NCBI GenBank assembly: GCA_018671895.1 | Contig: JABHGV010000057.1 | Location: forward strand, 1-34,562 | DNA: 34,562 bases | Reading direction: 5' to 3' | From: Rhodospirillaceae bacterium | GTDB taxonomy: Bacteria; Pseudomonadota; Alphaproteobacteria; Rhodospirillales; JABHCV01 | Shown: piece after piece, positions 8,201 through 14,997 of the stretch | Position numbering within the stretch: the stretch's first letter is position 1 | Layout of the letters: each line of letters opens with the position of its first letter | Position numbers and translations under genes: made by a program | The notes under the pieces: model-generated | What the model saw: only the letters and a program-made list of their open reading frames with translations | Databases searched by the model: none | What the model was told of the DNA's origin: nothing

Positions 8201-8971
8201 AACGACCTTGGGCCCGGACAGGAAATGCCTGATTTTTGAATTTTCAGAAACACCCAGCACCACCTCGACGCCATCATCCGTCGCACTGGTGCTGGCGCTG
8301 GATATAAACTTCGGGGGGCGTCGTTGCAGATTGCCCAAGCTCAACTGTGCCGGTCTGGCAAAGCGTATCGTCGTCTGGCCGCCATTCTGGTCGAGCTGAT
8401 AGCCGACCTTGCTCGGCCAGTCGAAAACAATGCGGGTGTATTTTTCGTGCAATCCGGTACGCACCTTGACCGTCGGGCCCGTCCCCGCCGATGCCTGAGC
8501 CGCGGCTGGTTTGGCCGCAGGCGCAGATTTGGCCGCAGGCGCTTTGCCGGCCGCGGGCGCTGGCGTCTCGGCTTTCTCGGCGACCGGCTTGGGTGCATTG
8601 TCAATAACATCGACGATGGCGGCTGCGCCCATATCAAAACTGCGAACGCCGAAATCCCCTTTCAGGGTAAAAGATACTGACCGGCCATCGGCCCCCGGTT
8701 CGGCGGCGCTGATGTACTTCTGCAAACTTCTGACAACTCCGGTGTAGTTCGCCTCGATGGCATCACTGAAACGAACGACCAGCCTGTCGCCGCTGGCGGA
8801 TGCGGTAAAGGGTACCGGTGAGGGCCAGTTAAAGACGATGCGGCCATAACCATCGTGGACGGCTGAACGCACCTTGACCTCGACGGCGAAGGCGCTGACG
8901 GCGGAAACCATCAGCACCAGTGCCGTTAATGACGCCAGCATATATCCTGGTCTGATGCTCAAACGCTTCAT
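5285..8971 (-). CDS. Large TPR envelope protein with AMIN-like repeats
   Basis: This 1228-residue exported protein begins with a signal peptide (about residues 1-29). Two similar beta-rich modules follow, VKVRSAVHDGYGRIVFNWP (33-51) and VKVRTGLHEKYTRIVFDWP (168-186), and a shorter relative IRIDWDEPVAAAVFRRADYL (451-470). They look AMIN-like, a fold used for envelope targeting. The modules are separated by Ala/Pro/Lys-rich linkers (about 127-162 and 266-380), the second ending in three TALTPP units. The C-terminal half (about 690-1200) is helical with TPR-like repeats. Its start codon overlaps the MotB stop (TGATG), so it is co-translated with the stator genes; a stator- or motor-associated periplasmic scaffold is a reasonable inference. 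The specific function is unknown to me. Confidence 0.85.
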   Translation of the reverse strand: MKRLSIRPGYMLASLTALVLMVSAVSAFAVEVKVRSAVHDGYGRIVFNWPSPVPFTASASGDRLVVRFSDAIEANYTGVVRSLQKYISAAEPGADGRSVSFTLKGDFGVRSFDMGAAAIVDVIDNAPKPVAEKAETPAPAAGKAPAAKSAPAAKPAAAQASAGTGPTVKVRTGLHEKYTRIVFDWPSKVGYQLDQNGGQTTIRFARPAQLSLGNLQRRPPKFISSASTSATDDGVEVVLGVSENSKIRHFLSGPKVVVDVMAPSETTQATAAPKPAAKKVAEKAPAADKAPAATPASVAKKPEAPKKLSIADAIKKAKEKINADATGTTPAEAPAPDAVPVSPVQQAAATASPTQPSKPTALTPPPTALTPPPTALTPPASASKARDSSGMDTSAFSQLSGVQIVDGSQPAAAMPGGPKAPLGSAGGNRERGPSRPMKAQAVGGGVDSIGIRIDWDEPVAAAVFRRADYLWVVFDKPTAMDVEELRTAGGNIIRSIEQVPNERATLLRLSTVTGINPDLKRDGLAWILEFRKQPLAPKTVIETTAQPNSPIGARLFLPVTEPGNAITLTDPEVGDSLVVVPVIPLGYGIATRYDYPQARILPSSQGLAFQPRSDDLRVRPLRQGVEVTSSSGLKISAVSADIAAGSKLGEGVSMRQLTRMFDLEKWRDANIEIFTEEKLKFQDAIVRSKKTGLEKARMDLANFYFANGFGAEALGVLKIISENRPAILETADFKGMKGAINVTMGRYGDAHGELDAEVLKDNDEARFWRAALRAYEDDIFGAAPDLRRMGVITRPYPRPLKIPLEILIAEAAVQLGDIKQATRYLEALKAAEPNPAQKSQINFVFGRLRELSGDFDGAVGVWEEVMEGPHRPSRAKAAVSRTELLLKLKKIDAYEAITELEKLRFAWRGDEFEFKFLRRLGDLYLEVGDYRNGLRTLRQAATHFRDNPKAPEITQQMTDSFANLYLEDDADSLPPVTAIALYDEFKELTPPGELGDEMIRKLADRLVDVDLLDRAAALLQGQVEFRLEGQEKSRVGAQLALVHVIAVEYEQALDALDATFVADPEPELEEQRRHLRARALMGMDSDEEALALLKDDKSINADLLRTEIFWNGKDWVQASISLRRLARSYGAKPKEPVDEKQGQTILNLAVAMTLSGNERGIDRLRRDYGEAMDEGPFRDAFRLIASPQSFGLIDYASIAGKVADVENFQSFMEAFQERLKEQKLSSIN
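7842..7900. repeat. 21-bp tandem repeat inside the TPR envelope gene
   Basis: Two perfect copies of a 21-base unit (gtcagagccgttggcggggg plus t; 7842-7862 and 7863-7883) are followed by a third degenerate copy. On the coding (minus) strand they encode TALTPPP repeated, within the Pro/Ala-rich linker. Copy number is in frame and could vary between strains by slippage. Confidence 0.85.
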
Positions 8972-9675
8972 CAGAATTCACCGACGGTCGGGAAGACGAC
9001 GATATCGACTCGCCGCCCAAGGGCCTGACGCTTTTCAGCATCAATGTCGGGCAGTTGCGTGTAATGGCTGTCGGCGTAGCCAAACGAGGTTATTTCCTCG
9101 ATAAAGCCCGACCGCTTCAGGGTGTTGGCGACGGCCGTCGCGCGCCCCATCGACAGTTCCCAATTTGACGTGTACGCCGTGCCCGACGGTGGCGACGGGT
9201 CCGTATGGCCGTTAATGCCAACCCGGTTGCCAACATTGCGCAGGACTCCGCCAAGATTGAACAGCGCCTTCTTCGCCCCATCGTTCAACACCGCCTTGCC
9301 CGGTTCGAACAACAAATCACCCGGCAGGGCGATGACCAAACGGTCTTCCATGCGCAACAGGCGGCTATTCATAAGAAGCTCGTCCTTTGACGTCGCGTCG
9401 GTCAGCACCGAAGCCAGATAATCCAGATTAATCGCACGCTTCCTGAACAACGTCTCGATGTTGAAACTCGACGTCGCCGATGCCTCGGCCTTGGTACTGG
9501 ATGGGTTAAGGCTTTGCGACAGCGCATCAATGACGTCATTCCATCGGTCGACCTTGATGTTCGACATGGAAAACAGCAAGACGAAGAATGTCAGCATCAA
9601 CGACACAAGGTCGGTGAACGTAATCATCCAGGCTACGCCCTGTTTCGATTCCATCCTGAAATCATCGTCGTCCAT
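8971..9675 (-). CDS. motB: Stator protein MotB (OmpA-domain)
   Basis: MotB anchors the stator to peptidoglycan and carries the proton- or sodium-binding aspartate. The 234-residue protein has one membrane helix, MITFTDLVSLMLTFFVLLFS, with the essential Asp at residue 22. A plug/linker region follows, then an OmpA-like domain: LLFEPGKAVLND (121-132), INGHTDP (154-160), SNWELSMGRATAVA (170-183) and RRVDIVV (221-227), the peptidoglycan-binding signature. It lies 10 bases after a second MotB-like gene and overlaps the TPR gene start by one base. The matching MotA is about 14 kb away on the plus strand (23423-24238). Confidence 0.93.
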   Translation of the reverse strand: MDDDDFRMESKQGVAWMITFTDLVSLMLTFFVLLFSMSNIKVDRWNDVIDALSQSLNPSSTKAEASATSSFNIETLFRKRAINLDYLASVLTDATSKDELLMNSRLLRMEDRLVIALPGDLLFEPGKAVLNDGAKKALFNLGGVLRNVGNRVGINGHTDPSPPSGTAYTSNWELSMGRATAVANTLKRSGFIEEITSFGYADSHYTQLPDIDAEKRQALGRRVDIVVFPTVGEF

Positions 9676-9685
9676 GAGCTTCCTT

Positions 9686-10384
9686 CTATTGCTCTTTCAC
9701 AGCGTCGGGCTGCGAGAAATCTAGTTGCGCCTCGTCACTACTGCGAACGTAAAATAAAATGTTTATCTCGTCGGGCGCGCCGGCCTTAATACCGACCGAC
9801 ACGCTGTCAGGCGGCACCCCACGCGACATCATCTCGCGAACAAAAGCACCGGCCCGGGACATTTCCAATGTCTGGCCAATGGGCAGGCTTCTGTTCGATG
9901 TGTAGGCGCTGCCGATGATGAATTCCATGTCAAAGCGCAGTCCGGCCGGACGACCGCTGAGAGAGGCGACAATCCGGTCCAGCAGAGGCTGATAGGTTTC
10001 TCTGATTTCCGCCTTGTCTTCTTCGAACATGACGTCAGCATTCAGCTGCACCCGCATCAAACGCCCCGGCTGAACGACCTCGACTTTACTGACCTGAATG
10101 GTCGTCGAAAAAATATTGGTGATTTGTTCCTGAAACTGCTGTCCCGCCAATATTTTCCCATCAGAGCTGCTATCGGACGTCAGGTGCAGGCTGGGTGGCA
10201 GAATGGTCGTGAATGTCGACGTCAGGCTTTCCATGGCGGCCTTCGACTTGACATCTTCCAGGGTTGAAATGCTGACCAGCAGGATGAAAAACGCCAGGAC
10301 AAGAAGATAGAGCGCCAGAAACAAGGCGATGCTGGACCCACCGTGTCCTTCTGTCGGGTCGTGAAATTCTTCCTGTACGGCCAT
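9686..10384 (-). CDS. Degenerate MotB-like paralogue without the channel Asp
   Basis: The 232-residue protein has the MotB layout: short cytoplasmic N-terminus, one membrane helix (about 18-40), a linker, and an OmpA-like C-terminus starting VMFEEDKAEIRETY (118-131). Aligned on FFILLVSIS (32-40) with FFVLLFSMS of the neighbouring MotB, the ion-binding Asp is replaced by Ala24. The OmpA part also lacks the GHTD motif and the arginine pair before V-D-I; only LPIGQTLEMSRAGAFVREMM (167-186) keeps the helix pattern. So it probably neither conducts ions nor binds peptidoglycan in the standard way. It lies 17 bases after cheZ and 10 before motB, in the same operon. A structural stator partner is plausible but inferred. 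Confidence 0.8.
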   Translation of the reverse strand: MAVQEEFHDPTEGHGGSSIALFLALYLLVLAFFILLVSISTLEDVKSKAAMESLTSTFTTILPPSLHLTSDSSSDGKILAGQQFQEQITNIFSTTIQVSKVEVVQPGRLMRVQLNADVMFEEDKAEIRETYQPLLDRIVASLSGRPAGLRFDMEFIIGSAYTSNRSLPIGQTLEMSRAGAFVREMMSRGVPPDSVSVGIKAGAPDEINILFYVRSSDEAQLDFSQPDAVKEQ

Positions 10385-10401
10385 CTAGGAAATGTTACTC
10401 C

Positions 10402-11064
10402 CTAGTCAAAGCTTGCTAAAAGGTCGTTAATTTCCGCCTGAGATTTAGCTTTGTCTGTCGCCTGCGGACCATTCAGCAGATCCTCGTCGGTTACTTCCTT
10501 CTTCTTTTTGGCCTTTTTCCTGGCCGGCGTTTTCTTGCCGTCACTGAACGCAGAAATCAAGCTGTCAACTTTCAGCTCTATGTCCTGAAGAGTGCTGACG
10601 ACTTTCGAGATTCGCTGTCCGGTAATATCCTGGAAGCCACAGGCTTCGTAAATTCCACTGGTCGCCATCATCATCTTGTCAGCGGCTTCGCCTTCAAGTC
10701 CGGATGTTACGTCTTCAATAATTTCCGTAGCATCCATGATGGCGTTGGTGGCATCCGCCGTTGCCGCCACAATGGCATCAAGTTCATCGGCCGCAGTCGG
10801 CAGGAAATCATCCTTGACCTCGTCAGGATTAAGCGCAGCAATATCGGTACGCGCTTTCTTGATGAAATCGGCAAGCACTTCCAGTTCGGAAAACAGCTTG
10901 TATTCGCTTGGCGCTTTGCTGCCGGTCGACTTGACGACCTTCTTGACCACCTTCACAGCCTTACTCGCCGATGCCTTTCTTTTGGCATTGGTTTTGGGCT
11001 TGGCTTTTGGGACGGCCTTACGAGACTTGGCCCCTTTTTTTGCGGGAGTTTTAGCAGCAGGCAT
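10402..11064 (-). CDS. cheZ: CheY-phosphate phosphatase CheZ with Lys/Ala-rich N-terminal tail
   Basis: CheZ dephosphorylates CheY-P. The helical core (about residues 53-172) contains CGFQDITGQRISKVVSTLQD, in which Asp146 and Gln150 match the catalytic Asp/Gln of the family. The C-terminal peptide QAEINDLLASFD (209-220) matches the CheY-binding tail. Between them is a basic linker (about 176-189). The first 50 residues are a Lys/Ala/Pro-rich, histone-H1-like segment (AKKGAKSRKAVPKAKPKTNA and on) not found in classical CheZ. The gene lies 20 bases after cheY in the same direction, consistent with partner genes. The tail may be a localisation or nucleic-acid-binding segment; this is not shown. 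Confidence 0.9.
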   Translation of the reverse strand: MPAAKTPAKKGAKSRKAVPKAKPKTNAKRKASASKAVKVVKKVVKSTGSKAPSEYKLFSELEVLADFIKKARTDIAALNPDEVKDDFLPTAADELDAIVAATADATNAIMDATEIIEDVTSGLEGEAADKMMMATSGIYEACGFQDITGQRISKVVSTLQDIELKVDSLISAFSDGKKTPARKKAKKKKEVTDEDLLNGPQATDKAKSQAEINDLLASFD

Positions 11065-11084
11065 GGGTTAGCTCTCCCCCGAGC

Positions 11085-11474
11085 CTAAAAATCTCCGAGC
11101 ACACTGACCAGTTTGGCCTTCAGAGTTTCAGCGTTAAACGGCTTAACAATATAGTTGGAAACGCCAGCTTCCTTGGCGGCGATAACGTTTTCAGACTTAC
11201 TTTCAGCAGTAATCATAATGAACGGCAACGGTTTTAATTTGTCATCACCGCGAACCTCGCGCAGCAATTGAATGCCGGTCATCGGTTCCATATTCCAGTC
11301 GGAAATCACCATGCCGAAGTCGCTCTGCTCCTTGAGCATATCCAGCGCCATGGAGCCATCCGTCGCTTCCTCGACATTGTTGAAGTTCAACTGTTTGAGG
11401 AGGTTGCGGAGAATTCTCAACATCGTTTTGTAATCATCGACGATGAGAATCTTCATGTTCATATCGACAGCCAT
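11085..11474 (-). CDS. cheY: Chemotaxis response regulator CheY
   Basis: A 129-residue single-domain receiver. The acidic pair is Asp13/Asp14 (ILIVDDYKTMLRI), the phosphoacceptor is Asp59 (MVISDWNMEPMTGIQLL), the switch Thr is Thr89 and the conserved Lys is Lys111 (IVKPF). The motif DWNMEPMTG is typical of CheY that binds FliM. It precedes cheZ and follows a MotE-like gene, in the operon that begins with fliM, its probable target. No output domain is present. The start may be residue 1 (Met) or one of two nearby Met codons. Confidence 0.97.
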   Translation of the reverse strand: MAVDMNMKILIVDDYKTMLRILRNLLKQLNFNNVEEATDGSMALDMLKEQSDFGMVISDWNMEPMTGIQLLREVRGDDKLKPLPFIMITAESKSENVIAAKEAGVSNYIVKPFNAETLKAKLVSVLGDF

Positions 11475-11598
11475 TTAGCACTCCATTTTCCGGCTACTGT
11501 GATGCATCTGCATATGCATCCGTTAATCATTGTGAGTATTCAAAAAACACTCGTAGTTACTTGTTAAATCAAGGGGCTAACGTTCGCAACCCCTATAA

Positions 11599-12300
11599 TC
11601 ATCCTCCTGCCTTCATACTCTCGTTTGGCAGGTCTCTCAGCCTCGACAATTCGACGGTCATTTCTGTTGCTTTCGCCGGGTCCATCTTGGCCATAATTGG
11701 TGCCAGCTTCCTCTCGCTCATGCGTTCGGTAACCAACAATAACGTATCCATTCCCATTTCCTCAAAGATGCGAGCTGCATCCTTGGGTTTCATATTTTCA
11801 TAAATTTTCACGAGACTCTGAATCTTGGCAATTTGCTGTTCATCATAGGTCTTGATGAGTTTCTCGATGGTCGATTGAAACTCTCTTAATTCTGCGATTT
11901 TCTTCTCGATTCGGGCCTCGGCAGCGGCCAGTAATCCCTGGCGCAACTCCATTTCTTTTTCCCGGTCGACCAAGCTCTCACGGCGGTCGGCGAGACGTTG
12001 CAGCAAATCAATTTCGGCCTGCGTCAACAGGGTCGGGTCATTGGTGACGATGCGCGATACGTCTTCTGCTTCGGTATCATCCGCCGCATCCTCGTCAGAC
12101 AATCCCAGATCCTCGCCTTCCTTGACAATTTCTTCCGTTGTCGGCTTTTCCTGGGCGCGCGCACTGGAAACGGAAATAGGACTGGCCGTCATTCGCCCCG
12201 TCTCCGACGGACTTTCAAGCACACTCCAGACGTCACTGATTTTGACCGTCAGCAGCAGCGCGGTAGCGAAAATTGTGACTGGCAGGAAGCGAATTTTCAT
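11599..12300 (-). CDS. MotE-like flagellar protein (MgtE N-domain-like)
   Basis: With the ATG at 12300 (GGGA 9 bases upstream) the product has 233 residues. It has an N-terminal hydrophobic segment (about 6-20, signal or anchor), an acidic low-complexity region, a long coiled coil (about 105-165, RRESLVDREKEMELRQGLLA and on), and a C-terminal MgtE-N-like helical repeat, IYENMKPKDAARIFEEMG. This architecture matches MotE-type proteins of alphaproteobacteria, which act as periplasmic chaperones for motor proteins. It sits between the DUF6468-like gene and cheY. A longer start at 12348 would overlap the upstream gene by 26 bases and lacks a clear ribosome site. Confidence 0.8.
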   Translation of the reverse strand: MKIRFLPVTIFATALLLTVKISDVWSVLESPSETGRMTASPISVSSARAQEKPTTEEIVKEGEDLGLSDEDAADDTEAEDVSRIVTNDPTLLTQAEIDLLQRLADRRESLVDREKEMELRQGLLAAAEARIEKKIAELREFQSTIEKLIKTYDEQQIAKIQSLVKIYENMKPKDAARIFEEMGMDTLLLVTERMSERKLAPIMAKMDPAKATEMTVELSRLRDLPNESMKAGG

Positions 12301-12322
12301 AAACTTTTCCCGTATCCTATCA

Positions 12323-12844
12323 TCAGCGCACCTGGCGCAGAGCCTCAATTAAATCCCGTTCGGCTTGCGCCCTCGACTCTTCATTGTCGACGTCTTCTGC
12401 AGCATTAATCTTATCTAGGGCCTCAGCCCCTGCTTGACCAGCACTTTCACGGTCAAACGCAACATCGGCGATGGTTTCAATGCCAACCATCTTTTCCTTC
12501 TCGATTCCGGAGTCTGCCGCCGCGCCATCGACGTCTCGTGACCCACGAATGGCACCTTCAAGACGGTCAGCTGTCGTCGTTCCCCGGTCGATCAAATATG
12601 TCAGGTCCTCGCGCAATCCGTCGGCAGCCTCGATACCGTTCTGCAATTGTGTTGTCGTGCCCTTCAGTCGTTGAATACTGTCTTCGGCGCGCGTCGTTGA
12701 CTCAACGAAAGTCGCGGCAAGTTTTTCCAGGTCGTCCTTATGCTGACGAAGACTGCTGAGTTTACGATTCAAAACAACGGCATAGCCGATGGACGCGGCC
12801 AACAGGACGACAAGCAGTAAATCAAGGGCAAGTGACAGGTTCAC
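12323..12844 (-). CDS. DUF6468-like membrane-anchored coiled-coil protein
   Basis: From the GTG at 12844 the product is 173 residues: an N-terminal membrane helix (LALDLLLVVLLAASIGYAVV, about 4-23), a basic LNRKLSSLR turn, then a long acidic helical region with heptads (about 35-85) and a charged tail. This matches the DUF6468 proteins found beside fliM in alphaproteobacterial flagellar operons, whose function is not established. The GTG lies one base after the fliM stop, which favours it over the ATG at 12865 inside fliM. It was probably the second or third gene of an intact fliL-fliM operon. Confidence 0.78.
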   Translation of the reverse strand: MNLSLALDLLLVVLLAASIGYAVVLNRKLSSLRQHKDDLEKLAATFVESTTRAEDSIQRLKGTTTQLQNGIEAADGLREDLTYLIDRGTTTADRLEGAIRGSRDVDGAAADSGIEKEKMVGIETIADVAFDRESAGQAGAEALDKINAAEDVDNEESRAQAERDLIEALRQVR

Positions 12845-12845
12845 G

Positions 12846-13181
12846 TTAGCGCATCTCCTCGTCATCCTTGATAAGCCGGTCTTCAATACGAATAGCCATC
12901 TGTTCACCCTTGCGTCCCATGGATCCTGTGTACAACGGGAAACCGCCACTGCTCATCTTGATCAGGGACGTCGGCGTCGCGTTAAGCATCAACTGAGACC
13001 CGGGTTGCAGGGCGAACACGTCGCTCAGTTTCATATTCAACTGATCAAGCACGGCCTCTACTTCCACTTGGGTCATCCAGAGTTCTTCGGCAAGGTGCGT
13101 TTCCCAAATGGAGTCACGACCAAATTTTTCACCCATGAACATTTGCAGCAGCAATTCACGAACCGGTTCCAGCGTCGCATA
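12846..13181 (-). pseudogene. fliM: FliM, 5'-truncated (C-terminal third only)
   Basis: FliM is the C-ring switch protein that binds CheY-P. Only the last 111 codons remain, from YATLEPVRELLLQMFMGEKF through the C-terminal SpoA-type domain (VEAVLDQLNMKLSDVF, then GGFPLYTGSMGRKGEQMAIR). The CheY-binding N-terminus and the middle domain are missing: upstream of the Tyr codon (13181-13179) the minus-strand frame runs into the antisense of flgA. An intact FliM is about 320-370 residues. The frame stays open to 13442 but encodes nonsense there. At 13177-13181 the bases GCATA fit both fliM and flgA, so this is a clean join. See findings. Confidence 0.9.
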
Positions 13182-13962
13182 CTCCCCGGAACCGGGCAAG
13201 AGGGCGGTCTTCGACACCACCTGGCTGTACAAGGTGGCGCGTGGATACGGGCTCGCCTGGAAACCGCTAAGCAACAAGCAGCAGGCCGTTGTTCGTCGTG
13301 AAAGTATCGCCATCAAGCGAGCGGAAATCGAAGACAACATCCTTGGCGCCCTGATCGAACAGGGCACCAGCCCGGAAATGAGCGTCGAACTTTCCAACCG
13401 GATGCTGCAAATCCACGTCCCCAGCGACACCGAGGCAACCATCGCCGTTGAGGATTTGCTGGTTGATCAACGCACCAGCCGGTTTACCGCATGGCTGACT
13501 GCACCTGCCAATGGCCCGGTCAGCAGCCGCACCCGGGTCACCGGCCAGATCGTCAAGATGGTCGATGTTCCGGTGCTTAATAATCGTATTGCCAGGGATC
13601 AGATCATCCGCGCCGAAGACCTGAAGTGGATCAAAATTCGTTCGAAACGCATCCAGGATGATGTCGTCACCAACGCAAATGGACTCATCGGCATGACTCC
13701 GAAACGGGTTCTGCGATCCGGCAAGCCTGTCAGCAATTCCGATATCAGCCGTCCCTTGCTGATCAAGAAAGGCGGACTGGTGACCATGGTTCTGAAGTCT
13801 CCCTTCATGACCCTGACGTCACAGGGCCGTGCCCTTGATAACGGCAGCGATGGCGACGTCGTGCGCATCACCAATACGCAAAGCAATAAAACGGTCCAGG
13901 CCGTCGTCACCAATACCGGGCAGGTGCGGGTAACCAGCGCCAGTAGCCTGGCAATGAACTAG
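13177..13962 (+). pseudogene. flgA: FlgA P-ring assembly chaperone, 5'-truncated
   Basis: FlgA is the periplasmic chaperone for P-ring assembly. About 261 codons remain, from AYSPEPGKRAVFDTTWLYKV to the stop. The SAF-like domain (VLNNRIARDQIIRAEDLKWI) and the C-terminal beta domain (GLIGMTPKRVLRSGKPVSNS, LIKKGGLVTMVLKS) are intact. The signal peptide and first N-terminal residues are absent, so the product could not be exported. The frame is open back to an ATG at 13108, but that segment is antisense fliM, so the ATG is not the natural start. It is 23 bases upstream of flgH, the usual partner. Confidence 0.88.
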
Positions 13963-13985
13963 GCAATGAAGTAGGAGCCTTCGAT

Positions 13986-14741
13986 ATGAAACATAAATTC
14001 AAGGCAAGAACGGCAACCGCCATTGCCCTGACGTTGGGGCTGACGGCGTGCGCCGACACCCTCAGTCGATTGTCAGAAGTCGGCAATGGCCCAAAGATGA
14101 CGGAAATATCCAATCCGACCAGCAAACCTGATTATCGGCCGGTCAACATGCCGATGCCGACCCCGGAAATGGTCGAGGAAAACCCGAACTCGCTGTGGCG
14201 GGCCGGGGCACGGGCATTCTTCAAGGATCACCGGGCCAAGGAAATCGGCGATATCCTGACGGTCGAGCTGGACTTCACCGATACCGCCACTTTGGACAAC
14301 ACAACGACGCGCGAAAGAACCGACACGGAAACCACCGGCGTCACCAACCTGCTGGGTCTGGAAACCGAATTCCACAAGGTCTTGCCCCAGGGTCTGGTCC
14401 CGTCGACTGCCGGCACATGGAGTGCCGATCACGACACCGAAGGCGTCGGCAACATAACCCGTACGGAAGTGGTCCAGTTATCGATGGCGGCCGTGGTCAC
14501 GCAGATTCTGCCGAACGGCAATCTGGTCATCATGGGACGCCAGGAAATGCTGGTGAACAAGGAACTCAGGGAATTGATGGTGACTGGCGTCATTCGCCCG
14601 GGCGACATCGAATCTGATAACACCATCGCACACACCAGCATCGCCGAAATGCGCGTCGCCTACGGTGGACGCGGAACACTAAGCGAATTGCAGAAACCCC
14701 GTTGGGGAACACAAATCTGGGATATCATCTTCCCGTTCTAG
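13986..14741 (+). CDS. flgH: Flagellar L-ring lipoprotein FlgH
   Basis: FlgH forms the outer-membrane L ring. The 251-residue product has a lipoprotein signal peptide ending in the lipobox LTAC (Cys at about residue 21) and the family segments NSLWRAGARAFFKDHRAKEI, GDILTV, and VVTQILPNGNLVIMGRQEML followed by VNKELRELMVTGVIRPGDI. It ends WGTQIWDIIFPF. The ATG is preceded by TAGGAG 8 bases upstream. It is complete, unlike its neighbour flgA, and is followed by a strong terminator. Confidence 0.97.
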   Translation: MKHKFKARTATAIALTLGLTACADTLSRLSEVGNGPKMTEISNPTSKPDYRPVNMPMPTPEMVEENPNSLWRAGARAFFKDHRAKEIGDILTVELDFTDTATLDNTTTRERTDTETTGVTNLLGLETEFHKVLPQGLVPSTAGTWSADHDTEGVGNITRTEVVQLSMAAVVTQILPNGNLVIMGRQEMLVNKELRELMVTGVIRPGDIESDNTIAHTSIAEMRVAYGGRGTLSELQKPRWGTQIWDIIFPF

Positions 14742-14766
14742 GTTTCCTTGAAAACCTGGAAAACTC

Positions 14767-14798
14767 AAAGGCCGGTGCATTGCACCGGCCTTTTTTTT
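14767..14798 (+). terminator. Rho-independent terminator of flgH
   Basis: A 12-13 bp GC-rich stem (AAAGGCCGGTGC at 14767-14778 with GCACCGGCCTTT at 14782-14793) with a 3-base loop is followed by T8 (14791-14798). It lies 26 bases after the flgH stop. Confidence 0.92.
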
Positions 14799-14949
14799 AG
14801 GCCCGCTGCGCGGCGAGTATTCTGGAAGTCAGGTTTTAATTTTGACAGGAGATTGATTCTACAAGCCCGCGACTGCGGGCCGCCGACCGTTCGGCGAGAG
14901 CCAAGGGGCGAAGAGCCCCGCCCGGCAATTGAGGGGCGAGCAAAAAAAG
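14799..14949. other. Intergenic stretch between the flgH and dksA terminators: hairpins and one dispersed repeat
   Basis: Between the two convergent genes lies a run of short hairpins (GCCCGC-GACT-GCGGGC at 14865-14880; CGCCGA-CCGT-TCGGCG at 14881-14896) and the dispersed repeat at 14821-14843. I see no gene here. An open frame across it on the plus strand passes through both terminators and is not credible. Confidence 0.7.
14821..14843 (+). repeat. Dispersed intergenic repeat, copy A (partial)
   Basis: The core TCTGGAAGTCAGGTTTTAAT matches the copies near 17284, 17430 and 30750 in the same relative order. The left arm is only weakly similar. It lies between the two terminators. Confidence 0.6.
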
Positions 14950-14975
14950 AGCCGACGCAATGCGTCGGCCTTTTT
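14942..14975. terminator. Bidirectional terminator downstream of dksA
   Basis: The stem GCCGACGCA (14951-14959) / TGCGTCGGC (14961-14969) is flanked by A7 on the left (14942-14948) and T5 on the right (14971-14975), so it can end transcription from both sides. It follows dksA on the minus strand. A further perfect palindrome, ATTAATCGCC-TT-GGCGATTAAT, spans 14981-15002 and overlaps the dksA stop. Confidence 0.85.
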
Positions 14976-14997
14976 GAGAGATTAATCGCCTTGGCGA

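Noticed and set aside
11571-11594. Hairpin AAGGGG...CCCCT between the MotE-like gene and cheY as a terminator
   Set aside because: The stem is short and not followed by a T-run on the minus strand; the genes appear to be in one operon.
13108-13176. Upstream extension of flgA to an in-frame ATG
   Set aside because: These codons are the antisense of fliM and show no signal peptide; they are open by chance across the junction.
13182-13442. Extension of the fliM frame upstream on the minus strand
   Set aside because: Antisense of flgA; no FliM similarity beyond the Tyr codon at 13181.
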